Shown here piece after piece: positions 12,174 through 22,300 of a stretch of 23,027 bases of DNA. A program made the position numbers and the translations under genes. The stretch is taken from positions 1 to 23,027 of IMG/VR virus record IMGVR_UViG_3300008012_000216; one strand, given 5' to 3'. The notes under the pieces were generated by a model that saw nothing but the letters and a program-made list of their open reading frames with translations, had not been told where the DNA came from and did no database searches. Positions within the stretch are counted from its first letter, which is position 1. Each line of letters opens with the position of its first letter. This stretch comes from a virus.

Positions 12174-13191
12174 TAACGAAAATGTACAGTTTGAAATTGC
12201 CGAAGTAATAGAAATTAACAATGCATTTAAATGGGATAAAGGTATAGCTGCAGGAGCAACTATGTTTATGTGTCGAGCTCGTTCATGTACTACATATACA
12301 GATACATATGAATATGATGTAGTTCCGATGAGTAACAGAAAAAGTGAAATTCCAGTAGTTGGGGAAATAATACTAATATGTCGTACTGTTAATCGAGCGT
12401 TACGAAGAAAAAAAGATAAAGCTGAATCTTGGTATTATATTCAAACATTGGATTTACAAGATGGTGTAAATAATAATCGTTCTACTGGTATGACTGCTAC
12501 TGCGCAGGAAATTGCAAAAAATGATCCACAATATATTCCTGCCGGCACAAATTTTGTTGATACGAAGATATCACATCTTCAACCATATGAAGGAGATATT
12601 ATATATCAAGGACGTTGGGGTAACAGTATTAGATTTGGTAGCACTATATCTACAATACCAGACGATGCTTATTATCATAAATCACCAACATGGACAGGAG
12701 ATATAAATGGTGCTCCTATTACAATATTATCAAATGGTCGGGTAAATTTAGATAATAAAGAGTTTGTTGTTGAAGATATTGAAAAAGATAATTCGTCTTT
12801 ATATTTAACAAGTACCCAAAAAGTAAATAATATAACATTTAGCACAGTGGCTCCAAAACAATTTAATTCATTTGCTGGTTCTAATTTTATCGGCATTGCA
12901 GATAGAGTAATGTTACGGGCTAAGACTGATCGTGCAGTTATTGATTCACAAAAAGACATATTATTGAATACACCAAATCGTGTTAATATAGGCGGAGATA
13001 CTAATTTAGCTCCAATACCGCAAGGAGATATTTTGCGGGATATATTAATGGATATAGCTCAGATATTACAATCAGGACATATAGTTCAAGGTTCATTAGC
13101 TACTCCATTAGCACAAAGTAAAATAACAGGATTACTATCAAAAATATTTAAAATGAATAGTACTAATTATTCAATAAAAAAGAATACATAA
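12160..13191 (+). CDS. gp5-like baseplate hub/spike OB-fold protein
   Basis: This 343-residue protein likely forms the central spike or hub of the baseplate, as T4 gp5 and VgrG proteins do. Residues about 40-75 are beta-rich ('YEYDVVP', then 'PVVGEIILIC'), consistent with the N-terminal OB fold. A typical block follows at about 145-195: 'GDIIYQGRWGNSIRFGST', a tryptophan in 'PTWTG', and 'APITILSNGR'. I know this arrangement from hub proteins of marine T4-like phages. The region after 200 is beta-rich with repeated short strands ('DRAVIDSQKDILLNT', 'RVNIGGD'), like a trimeric spike. There is no lysozyme domain, unlike T4 gp5. It is followed after one base by a membrane protein. Confidence 0.7.
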   Translation: MSHHDNENVQFEIAEVIEINNAFKWDKGIAAGATMFMCRARSCTTYTDTYEYDVVPMSNRKSEIPVVGEIILICRTVNRALRRKKDKAESWYYIQTLDLQDGVNNNRSTGMTATAQEIAKNDPQYIPAGTNFVDTKISHLQPYEGDIIYQGRWGNSIRFGSTISTIPDDAYYHKSPTWTGDINGAPITILSNGRVNLDNKEFVVEDIEKDNSSLYLTSTQKVNNITFSTVAPKQFNSFAGSNFIGIADRVMLRAKTDRAVIDSQKDILLNTPNRVNIGGDTNLAPIPQGDILRDILMDIAQILQSGHIVQGSLATPLAQSKITGLLSKIFKMNSTNYSIKKNT

Positions 13192-13192
13192 C

Positions 13193-14029
13193 ATGGCATT
13201 AACACCCCCTTTCGATCAAGCAGTCAAACCTATACTAAATTTATTTGGAGAAATGAATGGTAAAGTAGGTGAGCTTCAAAGTAAATTGCTTGATCAGTTA
13301 ACTGAGTTACAAAGCAAAGTAACTGATTTGCCTGACGACATTAAATGTAGCGATCCTAGGATCAATGATATAAAGCAAGACATACAACGTGTTAACGACA
13401 CAATATCAGATATACAAACAATGTTTAATAACATACAAAACGTAGTAAACATACTATTAATTATTGCAACAATTTCTGCAGTTGTAATATCATTAGCATT
13501 AATTAATGTCATACCAATACCAGAAGCTGCAGCAAAGGGAATTGAAGTAGCATCATTTGTTGTGGCTACCATATTAGGAATTTTAGGAGCTATAACTGGA
13601 TTGATTGCCTTTGCACAATCAATGTTATCTAATGTATCATCGGCTTTAGGTCCTATATTAAATAAATTAGGAAGTATTTGTAATAATGAAACATTTGTTG
13701 TTAATACTGATACTGCTAATTCTATTTTAAATGACATATCAAAACAAACTGCAGGATATGGAGATATGACAGAAACAGAATTTTATCGAAATGTTAATGT
13801 GTCTGAAGATGACTTGCAAGATCGACAACAAAAAATAGAACAATTATTAGAACAACAAAGAAATTTAATTGATAACTTAATAGAAGCTCCTAGCCAAGTT
13901 ATTAATGATGTTGGTGTACCTAGCATTGATATTGGTAATATTGGTGATTATTATATAGACGAAACAAACAAAAATATATATGGACCAAAAATATCCGATA
14001 CGGATTGGGGAACACCAGTAAATTACTAA
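13193..14029 (+). CDS. Two-helix membrane protein in tail module
   Basis: This 278-residue protein has no family I can name. Residues 18-80 form an amphipathic, coiled-coil-like region ('KVGELQSKLLDQLTELQSKV'). Two very hydrophobic segments follow (about 84-108 and 119-143), joined by 'PIPEAAAKG', which makes a tight helical hairpin. A second coiled-coil stretch lies at about 200-232 (DDLQDRQQKIEQLLEQQRNL). The tail is polar. Such a hydrophobic hairpin is unusual among baseplate genes. The gene follows the spike gene after one base, so the product is probably made with it. It may be a tail-tip or tape-measure-like protein that inserts into the host membrane during DNA delivery. A lysis-related role is less likely here. 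Confidence 0.75.
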   Translation: MALTPPFDQAVKPILNLFGEMNGKVGELQSKLLDQLTELQSKVTDLPDDIKCSDPRINDIKQDIQRVNDTISDIQTMFNNIQNVVNILLIIATISAVVISLALINVIPIPEAAAKGIEVASFVVATILGILGAITGLIAFAQSMLSNVSSALGPILNKLGSICNNETFVVNTDTANSILNDISKQTAGYGDMTETEFYRNVNVSEDDLQDRQQKIEQLLEQQRNLIDNLIEAPSQVINDVGVPSIDIGNIGDYYIDETNKNIYGPKISDTDWGTPVNY

Positions 14030-14034
14030 TACAT

Positions 14035-14043
14035 ATATTTATA
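14035..14043 (+). promoter_or_regulatory. Candidate late-promoter motif ATATTTATA
   Basis: An exact sense-strand copy in a 30-base gap, 16 bases before the ATG at 14060. It is followed by AATAAAAAAGA, which may serve as the ribosome-binding stretch. Confidence 0.45.
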
Positions 14044-14059
14044 ATAAAAAAGAATACCT

Positions 14060-14527
14060 ATGGAAACTAAAGCACTTGTAAAAGCACTTAAAACAGCCGT
14101 ACGTGAGGTTATTAAGGAAGAATTAACAGAAATTCTTCGTGAAGGATTACAATCCACAGTTACAGAATTACAAACAGAAACAAAACAACCAGGAAATACT
14201 CCAGTTGCACCTAAAACAAAAAAACGCAAAGAAACCATGTATGCGCGCAATAAGTTTGCAGATGTATTAAATGACACTGACAGTTTGCGTGAACAAGGAT
14301 CATATGCTGATTTAATGAAAGAAGGAATGCCGGAAATGTCGTTTACTTCAAATGATGCTCAGGGATTTGGAATGATGCGAAATAATTCAGCACCACAAAT
14401 AATGGAAGATCCTGAAACGGGTAAAAACATGAAAGTCGACCCAGTAATTGCAGATGTAATGAATCGTGATTATTCTGCATTAATGAAAGCAATAGATAAA
14501 AAGAAAAATAAAGGCGGTGCATTGTAA
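14060..14527 (+). CDS. Small virion-associated-like protein, 155 aa
   Basis: This 155-residue protein has an amphipathic N-terminal helix rich in Lys and Glu (ALVKALKTAVREVIKEELTE), a flexible Pro/Thr/Lys linker around 42-58, and a polar remainder with 'KFADVLNDTDSLREQGSYADLM' split by a Met-rich segment. It ends near 'DRDYSALMKAI'-like residues (NRDYSALMKAIDKKK) and a basic tail. I recall similar short proteins next to gp25 in T4-like marine phages but cannot name a family. The N-terminal helix includes L-T-E and L-R-E sites like those of the minus-strand proteins. Its stop overlaps the gp25 start by one base. A role in the baseplate or its assembly is inferred from position. Confidence 0.7.
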   Translation: METKALVKALKTAVREVIKEELTEILREGLQSTVTELQTETKQPGNTPVAPKTKKRKETMYARNKFADVLNDTDSLREQGSYADLMKEGMPEMSFTSNDAQGFGMMRNNSAPQIMEDPETGKNMKVDPVIADVMNRDYSALMKAIDKKKNKGGAL

Positions 14528-14976
14528 TGGCATATCGAGTTATTTCGCCAGATGAAATAAATACCAATCAAACAGGATTAGGTATATCATATAATGGCGG
14601 AAGTTCTCGTGTATTTAAATCTATACGAATTACAAATACGCAAGCGTTAGAAAATTTAAAAAATTTATTATTAACAAGAATAGGAGAACGTTATCTTCAA
14701 CCTAATTTTGGAAGTCAACTATTAAATATATTATTCGAACCTGCAGTAAACGATTTAAAACCAGAAATTGAAGATATAATTACAGAGCCTATAAATTATT
14801 GGTTACCATATATCAATATCGAAGCACTTGATATTATTACAGTTGAAGATGAACCTTCTTTGCCACATAACGTTAAAATAACATTAGGATTTTCTGTGAA
14901 TGGTTTTGAAAGACAAAATATTACATTAGCAGCTAATGAAAATGGAACTATAGAAATAGGAGACTCGGATGAATAA
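14527..14976 (+). CDS. gp25: gp25-like baseplate wedge protein
   Basis: This 149-residue protein is a member of the T4 gp25 / P2 gpW family, a universal wedge component of contractile injection machines that contacts the sheath and tube start. The hallmark is at residues 47-65: 'LLLTRIGERYLQPNFGSQL', matching the family's 'LLT..GER...P.FG..L' with the conserved Glu-Arg pair. 'INYWLPYINIEALDI' and 'VKITLGFSV' follow the usual helix-strand order. Its length is close to that of T4 gp25. It is coupled to both neighbours (one-base overlap upstream, eight-base overlap with gp6 downstream). Confidence is high because the motif is complete and the next gene is gp6. Confidence 0.92.
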   Translation: MAYRVISPDEINTNQTGLGISYNGGSSRVFKSIRITNTQALENLKNLLLTRIGERYLQPNFGSQLLNILFEPAVNDLKPEIEDIITEPINYWLPYINIEALDIITVEDEPSLPHNVKITLGFSVNGFERQNITLAANENGTIEIGDSDE

Positions 14977-16849
14977 TACTAAAGATGTATCATATATTGG
15001 TAAAGATTATAATCAATTTAAAACAAATTTAATTGAATTTACAAAACAATATTTTCCGGATACATATACAGATTTTAATGAATCGTCTCCTGGTACTATT
15101 TTTTTAGAAATGGCTGCATACGTAGGAGATGTACTGTCTTTTTATGCTGACGATAATCTTAAAGAATCATTATTAGAACAAGCTTCTGAACGTGGTAATA
15201 TATATGATTTAGCAAAAACATTAGGTTATAAAGCAAATAATTCAGTTCCTGCTTATGTTGATTTAAGTGTTTTTCAATTAGTACCTGCTACTGGGACTGG
15301 TGATAATGTACGTCCAAATTTTGATTATACATTATCAATTAAACCAGGAATGCGAGTCAGGCAAAGTAATGGAGCTTCAACATTTAGAACATTAGACTCA
15401 ATTGATTTTGGATTTTCATCATCGATTGATACTACCGAAGTTACCATATATGAAACAGACTCGTCTACTAATCTTCCTACATATTATCTTTTAAAGAAAA
15501 CAGCAAAAGCAGTTTCCGGAGATGTAAAAACAGCAAGATTTACTTTTAATAGTCCGATTGCATATGATAAAATTGTATTATCTGAATCTAATGTTATTGA
15601 TATAATTTCAGTTACGGAATCAGATGGTGATAATTGGTATGAAGTTCCATATTTAGCACAAGATACTGTATTTGAAAGTGTTCCTAATTTATTAGAAAAC
15701 GATCCAGATTTTGTTCAATATCGATCTAGCTCGCCTAGTTTATTAAAATTAAGAAAATCATCAAAAAGATTTATTACGAGATTACGTAGCGATAACCGAT
15801 TAGAATTACAATTTGGTGCTGGTATATCTGATAATAATGATGAAGAGATTGTTCCTAATCCAGATAACGTAGGAAATGGATTAGCAGGATTTCGTCGAGG
15901 AATCGATGTAGATATAGATCCATCAAATTTTTTATATACTAGAACATATGGACAAGCACCAGCAAATACAACATTAACAGTAACATATACAGTTGGAAAT
16001 GGAATAACAGATAATGTTGCTGCTGGCGAGTTAACTAAATTAGATTTTATTGAGTATGACGAAGATGTTAATAGTACTAATAATATTGGTATTGTAAACT
16101 TTGTTAAAAATAGTATAGCAATTAATAATAATAATCCTGCAATTGGTGCAAAAACAAATGATTCATTACAAGACATTAAAAATAATGCATTAGGTAATTT
16201 TGCAACACAGAATAGATTAGTAACAAGAGAAGACTATATTATTAGATCATATTCTATGCCAGCAAAATTTGGTAGTATAGCAAAAGCATACATTGTACCT
16301 GATGATCAGATTGCTCAACAAGACTTAATTGAAACTAGAATTGCTAATCCATTAGCAATGAATATGTATGTTCTAGGATTTAATTCTTCTAAACAATTAA
16401 CCGAATTAAATGATGCAGTAAAAAATAATTTAAAAACATATCTAGAATATTACAGAATGCTTACTGATGCTATTAATATAAAAGATGCATTTATTATTAA
16501 TATGGCATTACGATTTGAAATATCAGTATTATCAAATTATAATAGCAATGAAGTTTTATTGCAATGTGTTAATTCATTAAAAACATATTTTGATATAGAT
16601 CGTTGGCAAATTAATCAACCTATAATAAAATCCGAAGTTCAAAATCTAATAGGAAATGTTCCAGGTGTATTATCAGTAGTTAATGTTTATTTTGAAAATA
16701 AGTTTGATTCTGATCAAGGTTATTCTGGTAATGCATATGATTTAGCATCAGCTACTAGAAACGGAGTAATCTATCCTTCTTTAGATCCTAGTATATTCGA
16801 AGTAAAATTTCCTAATCAAGATATCCGAGGTAGAGTCGTAAGTTCTTAA
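14969..16849 (+). CDS. gp6: gp6-like baseplate wedge protein
   Basis: This 626-residue protein corresponds to T4 gp6 / P2 gpJ, the wedge protein that dimerises to form the inner baseplate ring. The N-terminal signature is clear: 'DFNESSPGTIFLEMAAYVGD' around residues 35-54, then 'LSFYADDNLKE', then 'ERGNIYDLAKTLGYK'. A core typical of this family appears near residue 415 (NRLVTREDYIIRSYSMPAKF), followed by 'GSIAKAYIV'. The length is close to T4 gp6 (about 660). The C-terminus (PSIFEVKFPNQDIRGRV) is also in keeping with the family. It directly follows gp25, as in related phages. G+C is low (26% over 15001-15240), in line with native phage genes. Confidence 0.92.
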   Translation: MNNTKDVSYIGKDYNQFKTNLIEFTKQYFPDTYTDFNESSPGTIFLEMAAYVGDVLSFYADDNLKESLLEQASERGNIYDLAKTLGYKANNSVPAYVDLSVFQLVPATGTGDNVRPNFDYTLSIKPGMRVRQSNGASTFRTLDSIDFGFSSSIDTTEVTIYETDSSTNLPTYYLLKKTAKAVSGDVKTARFTFNSPIAYDKIVLSESNVIDIISVTESDGDNWYEVPYLAQDTVFESVPNLLENDPDFVQYRSSSPSLLKLRKSSKRFITRLRSDNRLELQFGAGISDNNDEEIVPNPDNVGNGLAGFRRGIDVDIDPSNFLYTRTYGQAPANTTLTVTYTVGNGITDNVAAGELTKLDFIEYDEDVNSTNNIGIVNFVKNSIAINNNNPAIGAKTNDSLQDIKNNALGNFATQNRLVTREDYIIRSYSMPAKFGSIAKAYIVPDDQIAQQDLIETRIANPLAMNMYVLGFNSSKQLTELNDAVKNNLKTYLEYYRMLTDAINIKDAFIINMALRFEISVLSNYNSNEVLLQCVNSLKTYFDIDRWQINQPIIKSEVQNLIGNVPGVLSVVNVYFENKFDSDQGYSGNAYDLASATRNGVIYPSLDPSIFEVKFPNQDIRGRVVSS

Positions 16850-16856
16850 TATCATT

Positions 16857-16865
16857 ATATTTATA
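16857..16865 (+). promoter_or_regulatory. Candidate late-promoter motif ATATTTATA
   Basis: An exact sense-strand copy right after the gp6 stop, 16 bases before the ATG at 16882. An AAAAGGA ribosome-binding site follows at 16868-16874. Confidence 0.45.
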
Positions 16866-16881
16866 CTAAAAGGACTATGAA

Positions 16882-17304
16882 ATGGGCGTAATACGAAATA
16901 ATCGCACAAATATTGTAGCTGGTGGATTAATATCAGCAAGTTATGTATCTGATGTATATGATGTGTTAACTGCAAATGCTGTGGAAGATATAGTATTATC
17001 TGGATCATTAGGTGTTAGTGGAAGTTTAACTGCAAATTTAACTGGTACTGCTGATACAGCTTCATATGTAACTTTGGCTCAGACCGCATCTTATGTAACT
17101 ACTGCACAAACTTCTTCATATGTAGTTAATGCAATTTCAAGTTCATATATGTCAGGATCGACTATGTCTGCAACATCTGCTTCAATCGAAAGATTAGATG
17201 TACAATCTGGAATTGTATTTATTACAGGATCATTACCAACATCAGATCCAAGCAACCCAGGACAATTATGGCGTAGTGGTAGTTATTTAATGATTAGTAT
17301 TTAA
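16882..17304 (+). CDS. Short fibre-like protein with 9-residue repeats
   Basis: This 140-residue protein is rich in Ser, Thr, Ala and Gly, as in tail fibres. The start 'GVIRNNRTNIVAGGLISASYV' suggests a baseplate-attachment segment. 'VLSGSLGVSGSLTANLTGTA' is beta-like. Four tandem 9-residue repeats follow (residues 57-92), then 'IERLDVQSGIVFITGS' and 'PSNPGQLWRSGSYLMI'. The last block resembles short C-terminal elements of marine phage fibre or tip proteins. Repeats of this kind usually trimerise into a rod. Its position between gp6 and a DNRLRE-like gene fits a peripheral baseplate or short fibre component. The receptor is unknown. Confidence 0.7.
   Translation: MGVIRNNRTNIVAGGLISASYVSDVYDVLTANAVEDIVLSGSLGVSGSLTANLTGTADTASYVTLAQTASYVTTAQTSSYVVNAISSSYMSGSTMSATSASIERLDVQSGIVFITGSLPTSDPSNPGQLWRSGSYLMISI
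17050..17157 (+). repeat. Four 27-base coding repeats
   Basis: Four in-frame 27-base units start at 17050, 17077, 17104 and 17131. The encoded units are ADTASYVTL, AQTASYVTT, AQTSSYVVN and AISSSYMSG; each has Ser-Tyr at positions 6-7. The DNA has diverged more than the protein, so the repeats are old and kept for structure. Confidence 0.7.
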
Positions 17305-17311
17305 GGTAATT

Positions 17312-18514
17312 ATGTTTAGAATATTTTATGCAGATAGCGATGCAACAATGTATGAGGCTAGTAGCCTTATAAATTCTAATACTGGGTTAGATGAGATTTT
17401 AGAAGTTGGTAAGCAATTGGATACTGATGGAGAAACATTAGTAAAAAGTAGATTTGTCGTTAAATTCGATATGTCTGAAATTACTAAAACTCTTACTAAG
17501 TATTCTGCAGATTTAAATTCTTGTAAATTTATGTTACAATTATTTACAACCCATGCAAAAAATTTACCTGCAGCATATACATTAGATGCAAAATTAATGG
17601 GGCAACCATGGACTAATGGAACTGGATTTGAAAATGATTCAACTGCTACTACGAATGGTATAGCTTGGGCTACGCCTTTTGATTCGTGGTCATTTACTCC
17701 AAGTGGCTCTAACACATTATCTGGTTCATCTTGGATATCCAGTAGTCAAGCTATTAATACTGGTGCACCTAGTTTATATATTTCTGGAAGTGGTAGTGGT
17801 GGAAGTTGGTTGTGGCAATCAGGAAGTGGCTTTTTTGATACTTCTTCTTTTGACTCGGTATATTTTTATCAGCCAGGTTTAGACGAAGACGAAACATTTA
17901 GTTACCGTCCAACTGATATTAACATGGATGTAACTGGTGCAATCAAAACTTGGATATCAGGTAGTGGAGGCGAAACTGTAGAAAATAATGGATTCTTGCT
18001 TAAATTTTCTGAAGCAGATGAAGCTGATGGAACTAAGACCGGGATCATTAGATTTTTTAGTCGTGAAACTCATACTATATATGTGCCTAGATTAACTATG
18101 TACTGGGATAACAGCACTTTTACAACAGGATCGTTGTCGTCGGTAGATTTAGAGTCATATTTAACATATAGCAAAACAAAACCAACGTATAAAGATACTG
18201 AGATAACTAAGGTTAGAATATATGCTCGAGATAAATATCCACAAAAATCTCCAACAAATTTATTTCCTACACAAACAGTTAAACATTTACCTTCGACTAC
18301 TTATTATGCAATACGGGATGCGGCTACAGATGAGTACATAATTCCGTTTGATAATATTTATAATAAAGTAAGTTGCGATAGCACAAGTAATTTTATCTAT
18401 GTAGACATGAATAGTTTTATGCCGGAGCGTTATTACCGCATAGAATTAAAAGTAATAGACGGATTTACAGAAGAATATATCGACGACCAAATTTATTTTA
18501 AAGTAGTTAGATAA
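17312..18514 (+). CDS. DNRLRE-like virion structural protein
   Basis: This 400-residue beta-rich protein is probably on the outside of the baseplate. Residues about 35-90 ('RFVVKFDMSEI', then 'CKFMLQLF') and 205-265 ('DVTGAIKTWISG', 'NGFLLKFSE', 'IRFFSRET', 'PRLTMYW') follow the pattern of DNRLRE-type beta-sandwich domains, which are common on cell-surface and virion proteins. A Gly/Ser/Trp-rich insert (about 135-175) separates them. The C-terminal part ('ITKVRIYARDKY', 'RYYRIELKVIDGF') looks like another beta domain. It starts seven bases after the fibre-like gene, with AAGG at 17303-17306, and its stop overlaps the next start by one base. No counterpart in T4 is obvious. The family call is moderate. 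Confidence 0.7.
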   Translation: MFRIFYADSDATMYEASSLINSNTGLDEILEVGKQLDTDGETLVKSRFVVKFDMSEITKTLTKYSADLNSCKFMLQLFTTHAKNLPAAYTLDAKLMGQPWTNGTGFENDSTATTNGIAWATPFDSWSFTPSGSNTLSGSSWISSSQAINTGAPSLYISGSGSGGSWLWQSGSGFFDTSSFDSVYFYQPGLDEDETFSYRPTDINMDVTGAIKTWISGSGGETVENNGFLLKFSEADEADGTKTGIIRFFSRETHTIYVPRLTMYWDNSTFTTGSLSSVDLESYLTYSKTKPTYKDTEITKVRIYARDKYPQKSPTNLFPTQTVKHLPSTTYYAIRDAATDEYIIPFDNIYNKVSCDSTSNFIYVDMNSFMPERYYRIELKVIDGFTEEYIDDQIYFKVVR

Positions 18515-19383
18515 TGGCAATTAACAAAGAAAAATTATTAGATCCTATAGATTTAGAATTACAAGCTAAATATCAAGAACAGGGTATTACATATATATCA
18601 AATAATGATTCTGTTGTTAATAGAGATAATGCTGGTAATGTTATTTTAAAAGAAGGTGAGCAAAATCAATTATTAATAGTACAACCAGTAACTACTAAAA
18701 TTGTTAATTCATCTGTAATAAAAGTTATTGATACTCAGTTTAAATATTTTAAATTTCCTGCTAAAATTGTTGAAGTCGACAATCAAGATTTAGATTTCGA
18801 TATCAGTGGATTGGAACAAGATTCTGTATTTGCTAGATATAAACCAACTGACAATGTACGATTACAAGATGATGGTGGTCCAAATCAGTCCGATGTAGTA
18901 CGGCCGGTACTAATACCATTTGATCGTGTAGTTAGGGGTAATATTCAAGAAAACACAAGCAAATATACCATTAATGAAGAAATTAAGAATTCTGGTGTTG
19001 ATTTGCGTTTTGACATTAAAATACAACATCGATTTGATGCAGTAGATCCACAAGGAATTGGCGTATCATATTTTTATATATCACGCGAAGGACCTGATAA
19101 GTCTATACAAAAAAATTATTTAGGACCATTTGCAAATACATCTGATAAAGCACCAGATACATTTGGTAGTATAGGTACATATCAAGTTCAAACATTAAAT
19201 ATAAATAGAATTATAACTAATGATCAATTTGAAATTGGAGATACGTTTTTTATATCTGCAATAGGTGATCCAAATGAAAATACATCTAATACAGATTTTC
19301 ATACTGTGAATAGTGAACAAACATATTGGGTAATATCAGATGCTTCAAAAAATGTAGATGATTGGAATCAGGAAATTGAATAA
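18514..19383 (+). CDS. Unknown virion/baseplate protein, 289 aa
   Basis: I do not recognise this 289-residue protein. It is soluble and beta-rich. The N-terminus is helical (PIDLELQAKYQEQGITYI), the middle has strands such as 'VIKVIDTQFKYFKFPAKIV' and 'VRPVLIPFDRVVRG', and the C-terminal half includes 'VSYFYISREGPDK', 'INRIITNDQFEIGDTFFI' and 'TYWVISDAS'. It is coupled to both neighbours by one-base overlaps (TAATG), so it is probably made in fixed ratio with the large wedge protein that follows. In T4 the gene next to gp7 is gp8, and this could be its positional equivalent, but I see no sequence signature to prove it. Confidence 0.75.
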   Translation: MAINKEKLLDPIDLELQAKYQEQGITYISNNDSVVNRDNAGNVILKEGEQNQLLIVQPVTTKIVNSSVIKVIDTQFKYFKFPAKIVEVDNQDLDFDISGLEQDSVFARYKPTDNVRLQDDGGPNQSDVVRPVLIPFDRVVRGNIQENTSKYTINEEIKNSGVDLRFDIKIQHRFDAVDPQGIGVSYFYISREGPDKSIQKNYLGPFANTSDKAPDTFGSIGTYQVQTLNINRIITNDQFEIGDTFFISAIGDPNENTSNTDFHTVNSEQTYWVISDASKNVDDWNQEIE

Positions 19384-22300
19384 TGTTAACGCAATATAAA
19401 AATATCGATCAAATTAAAACGTCTACAAAGTCATTGCAGGCTTCTAGATTTTTAAAGTCTAAAACTGATTTATTTACATATGTGTCAAATCAAACAGTTG
19501 TTCCTAATACTGAAATTTTAAATGATACTATTGATAATCGAATTGAGCTACATGTATATTCTGATGAAGCATGGATTAGTGGCAATCATAAAATACAATT
19601 TCAAGATACCATTCCAGAATTTAGAGATAAAAATACCAATTCTATAATAAACGTTAATAAAGCAATTGGGTTTGATTTATATAAACAGTTTGAAGATCTA
19701 CAAATAACATCTGGAAATTTTAGATTTGTTTTAAACTTTTTTAAAAATTTAATAGGAAGTTTTGAACAACAACATTTACGGATTGATGAAATATCTCCAG
19801 ATCGCACCGAAATTAGATTACGAGCCATTGACTCAGATAACCCGGAGTTTTTAACACAGATAACAAATTTTATTCAGAATGTAGATCAAACTAATGATTC
19901 TGTATTATATAAAACGTATTTATTAAACTTTAGTCGAAATCAATGTGTTCAATTTGTTAATAGTGTTGTTATTGGCGAATATGTATATGTAAAATTACAA
20001 GATGCATTACCAGACGAATTTCAAGAAGATTTTAAATGTTGGATTGTAGAAGAACAAAAAAATCCATATATTGATCGTGTTAATATATTAGCACAGGAAA
20101 TTAAAAAAACGTTTAATCAATTATCTAACCCGAATTGGCAAGCAAATTATTCGTATAATACATCAACAGAGACAGGATTAAAAAATTGGACAGACTTATT
20201 AGGTTCTTCAATTCAAACGTCACAACAATTAGTTGATCATTATTTTTCTGGTAGTTTATCTGGAATGACTTTAAATATAGATTATTCTGATTTTAATAAT
20301 TTTGTATTTTATAGTTCAGCTACAGAACGTTTAGAAAATTTTAAATATAAATTAGAATTAATTGAATATTATACGTCGCAAAGTATTGTAGTATCTGGTA
20401 TATCTGGTAGTGTAGCTACGACAAATCAGTCTGATTTTAATAAACTTAAAACTAATTTAATTGGTGGATTTGATAACTTTGAACATTATCTTTATTATGA
20501 ATCATCTTCGAAACTAACAACACATGATATTCCAATAATAAATGCAACAGTACCACAAGTTACTGGAAGTTATATACAACCAGTACCTAAAACAAATTCT
20601 ACGGTACCTTATGCATTATATTCAACTACCAGTAGCTTATTTAAAGATTGGTATAATGCAATACAGGTGAGTGCATCATTATATGATAATTTAAATAGAA
20701 ATTCATTAATATATGCAGTTCCAGAACATATAAATCTAAACCCATTATATTCGCAAGTTAGCACGTTTGTTTATATGTTAGGCCAACACTTTGATGTATT
20801 ATATACATATATTAATAATATGACTCGAATTAACAGTCGAGAAGAGAATCCAAAATTAGGAATGCCTAATGAATTGTTATATTCCGTAGCTAAACAGTTT
20901 GGTTGGAATTTAACCGACGGACATCAATATCAGGATTTATGGGAGTATGCGTTAGGTGTAAATGAATCTGGAATTCCTATTACTGGATCTAATACAGTTG
21001 GTGATCCTTCTGTTTCTGGTAAAAATATGACTTATACTGTTTGGAGGCGTATTGTAAATAATCTTCCATTATTATTAAAGTCTAAAGGGACAAAAAGAAG
21101 TATAAGAGCATTACTTTCATGTTATGGAATTCCTCAATCATTTATAACAATTAATGAATATGGTGGTCCTAGACTTGAACGAGCACCTATATATGAAAAA
21201 TTAAATTTTGATTACGCATTAGATTTAATTACAAATACAGCTGGTACAGTTACTGTTAATTATGATCAACCTATAGAATCAGTAGAACTTCGTTTCCGTA
21301 CGGATGATGTTATAAAAAATCCTACAATGCCTAGTACTATGAATTTATTTACTATAGGCAGTAACACAGTTACATTAGATTATACAAGTGGTACTTTAGG
21401 TACTATACAAATTAATGGTAATAGTAGTAGCAATATAGAATTATTCGATGGTGGTTGGTTAACTGCATTATTAAGAAAAGATGGATCTAATTTAGAAATT
21501 GTTGCAAAAAAATCTAAATACGGTAAAATTATAGCAGCAGTTAGTGCGTCAGATGTAACATCATTTGCAAGTAGTGGCACGTTAACATTAGGTGGTACTA
21601 CAGGCGGTAGTCGTTTACAAGGACAACTTCAAGAATTGAGACTATGGACTAGTAGTTTACAAGATTCTGCTTTTAACAATCATGTGTCTGCACCAGCAGC
21701 GTATGATGGAAATGTTTCTGCATATGATGAATTGGTATTTAGAACGCCATTAACTCAAAAAATTAATCATGCTACAACAAGTAGTTTAACAGGTGTTGAA
21801 CCTAATAATTCTGGTATATCGGCTTCATTTGCAAGTTGGACTAATAATACCCCATATGATTCACTTGAAGAAACATATTATTATGACGGTATATCATTAG
21901 GAGCAGGAACGTTAGATGATAATAAAATACGTTTAGAAAATAATGAACTTATTGGAAATTTAGATGTAACTACTAGAGCTGAACGTAGTCAATTTGATAA
22001 AGCCCCATTGGATAGTAATAAGTTAGGAGTATATTTTTCTCCACAAACAATGATTGATGAGGATATAATTGCTCAATTAGGATTTACGAGTTTAGATGAT
22101 TATATAGGAGATCCAGGTAGTTTAAACGAAAAGTCATATCCAGATTTAATTCAACGAGCGAGAGATTACTGGAAAAAATATAGCGAGTCAAATGATGTTA
22201 ATGCTTATATTAATATGTTTACATTGTTTGATTTATCATTTTTTAAACAATTGGAACAATTACTTCCAGCACGTGCTAATAAATTAACTGGTATTTTAAT

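Noticed and set aside
15715-16176. Long minus-strand open frame (153 codons) inside gp6
   Set aside because: gp6 is firmly identified on the plus strand, and the antisense product is a leucine/serine-rich mirror of it.
18354-18362. Exact ATATTTATA inside the DNRLRE-like gene
   Set aside because: It lies 151 bases before the next start, within coding sequence, and that gene is already coupled to its upstream neighbour. It may be a chance match, and it shows the motif is not perfectly specific.
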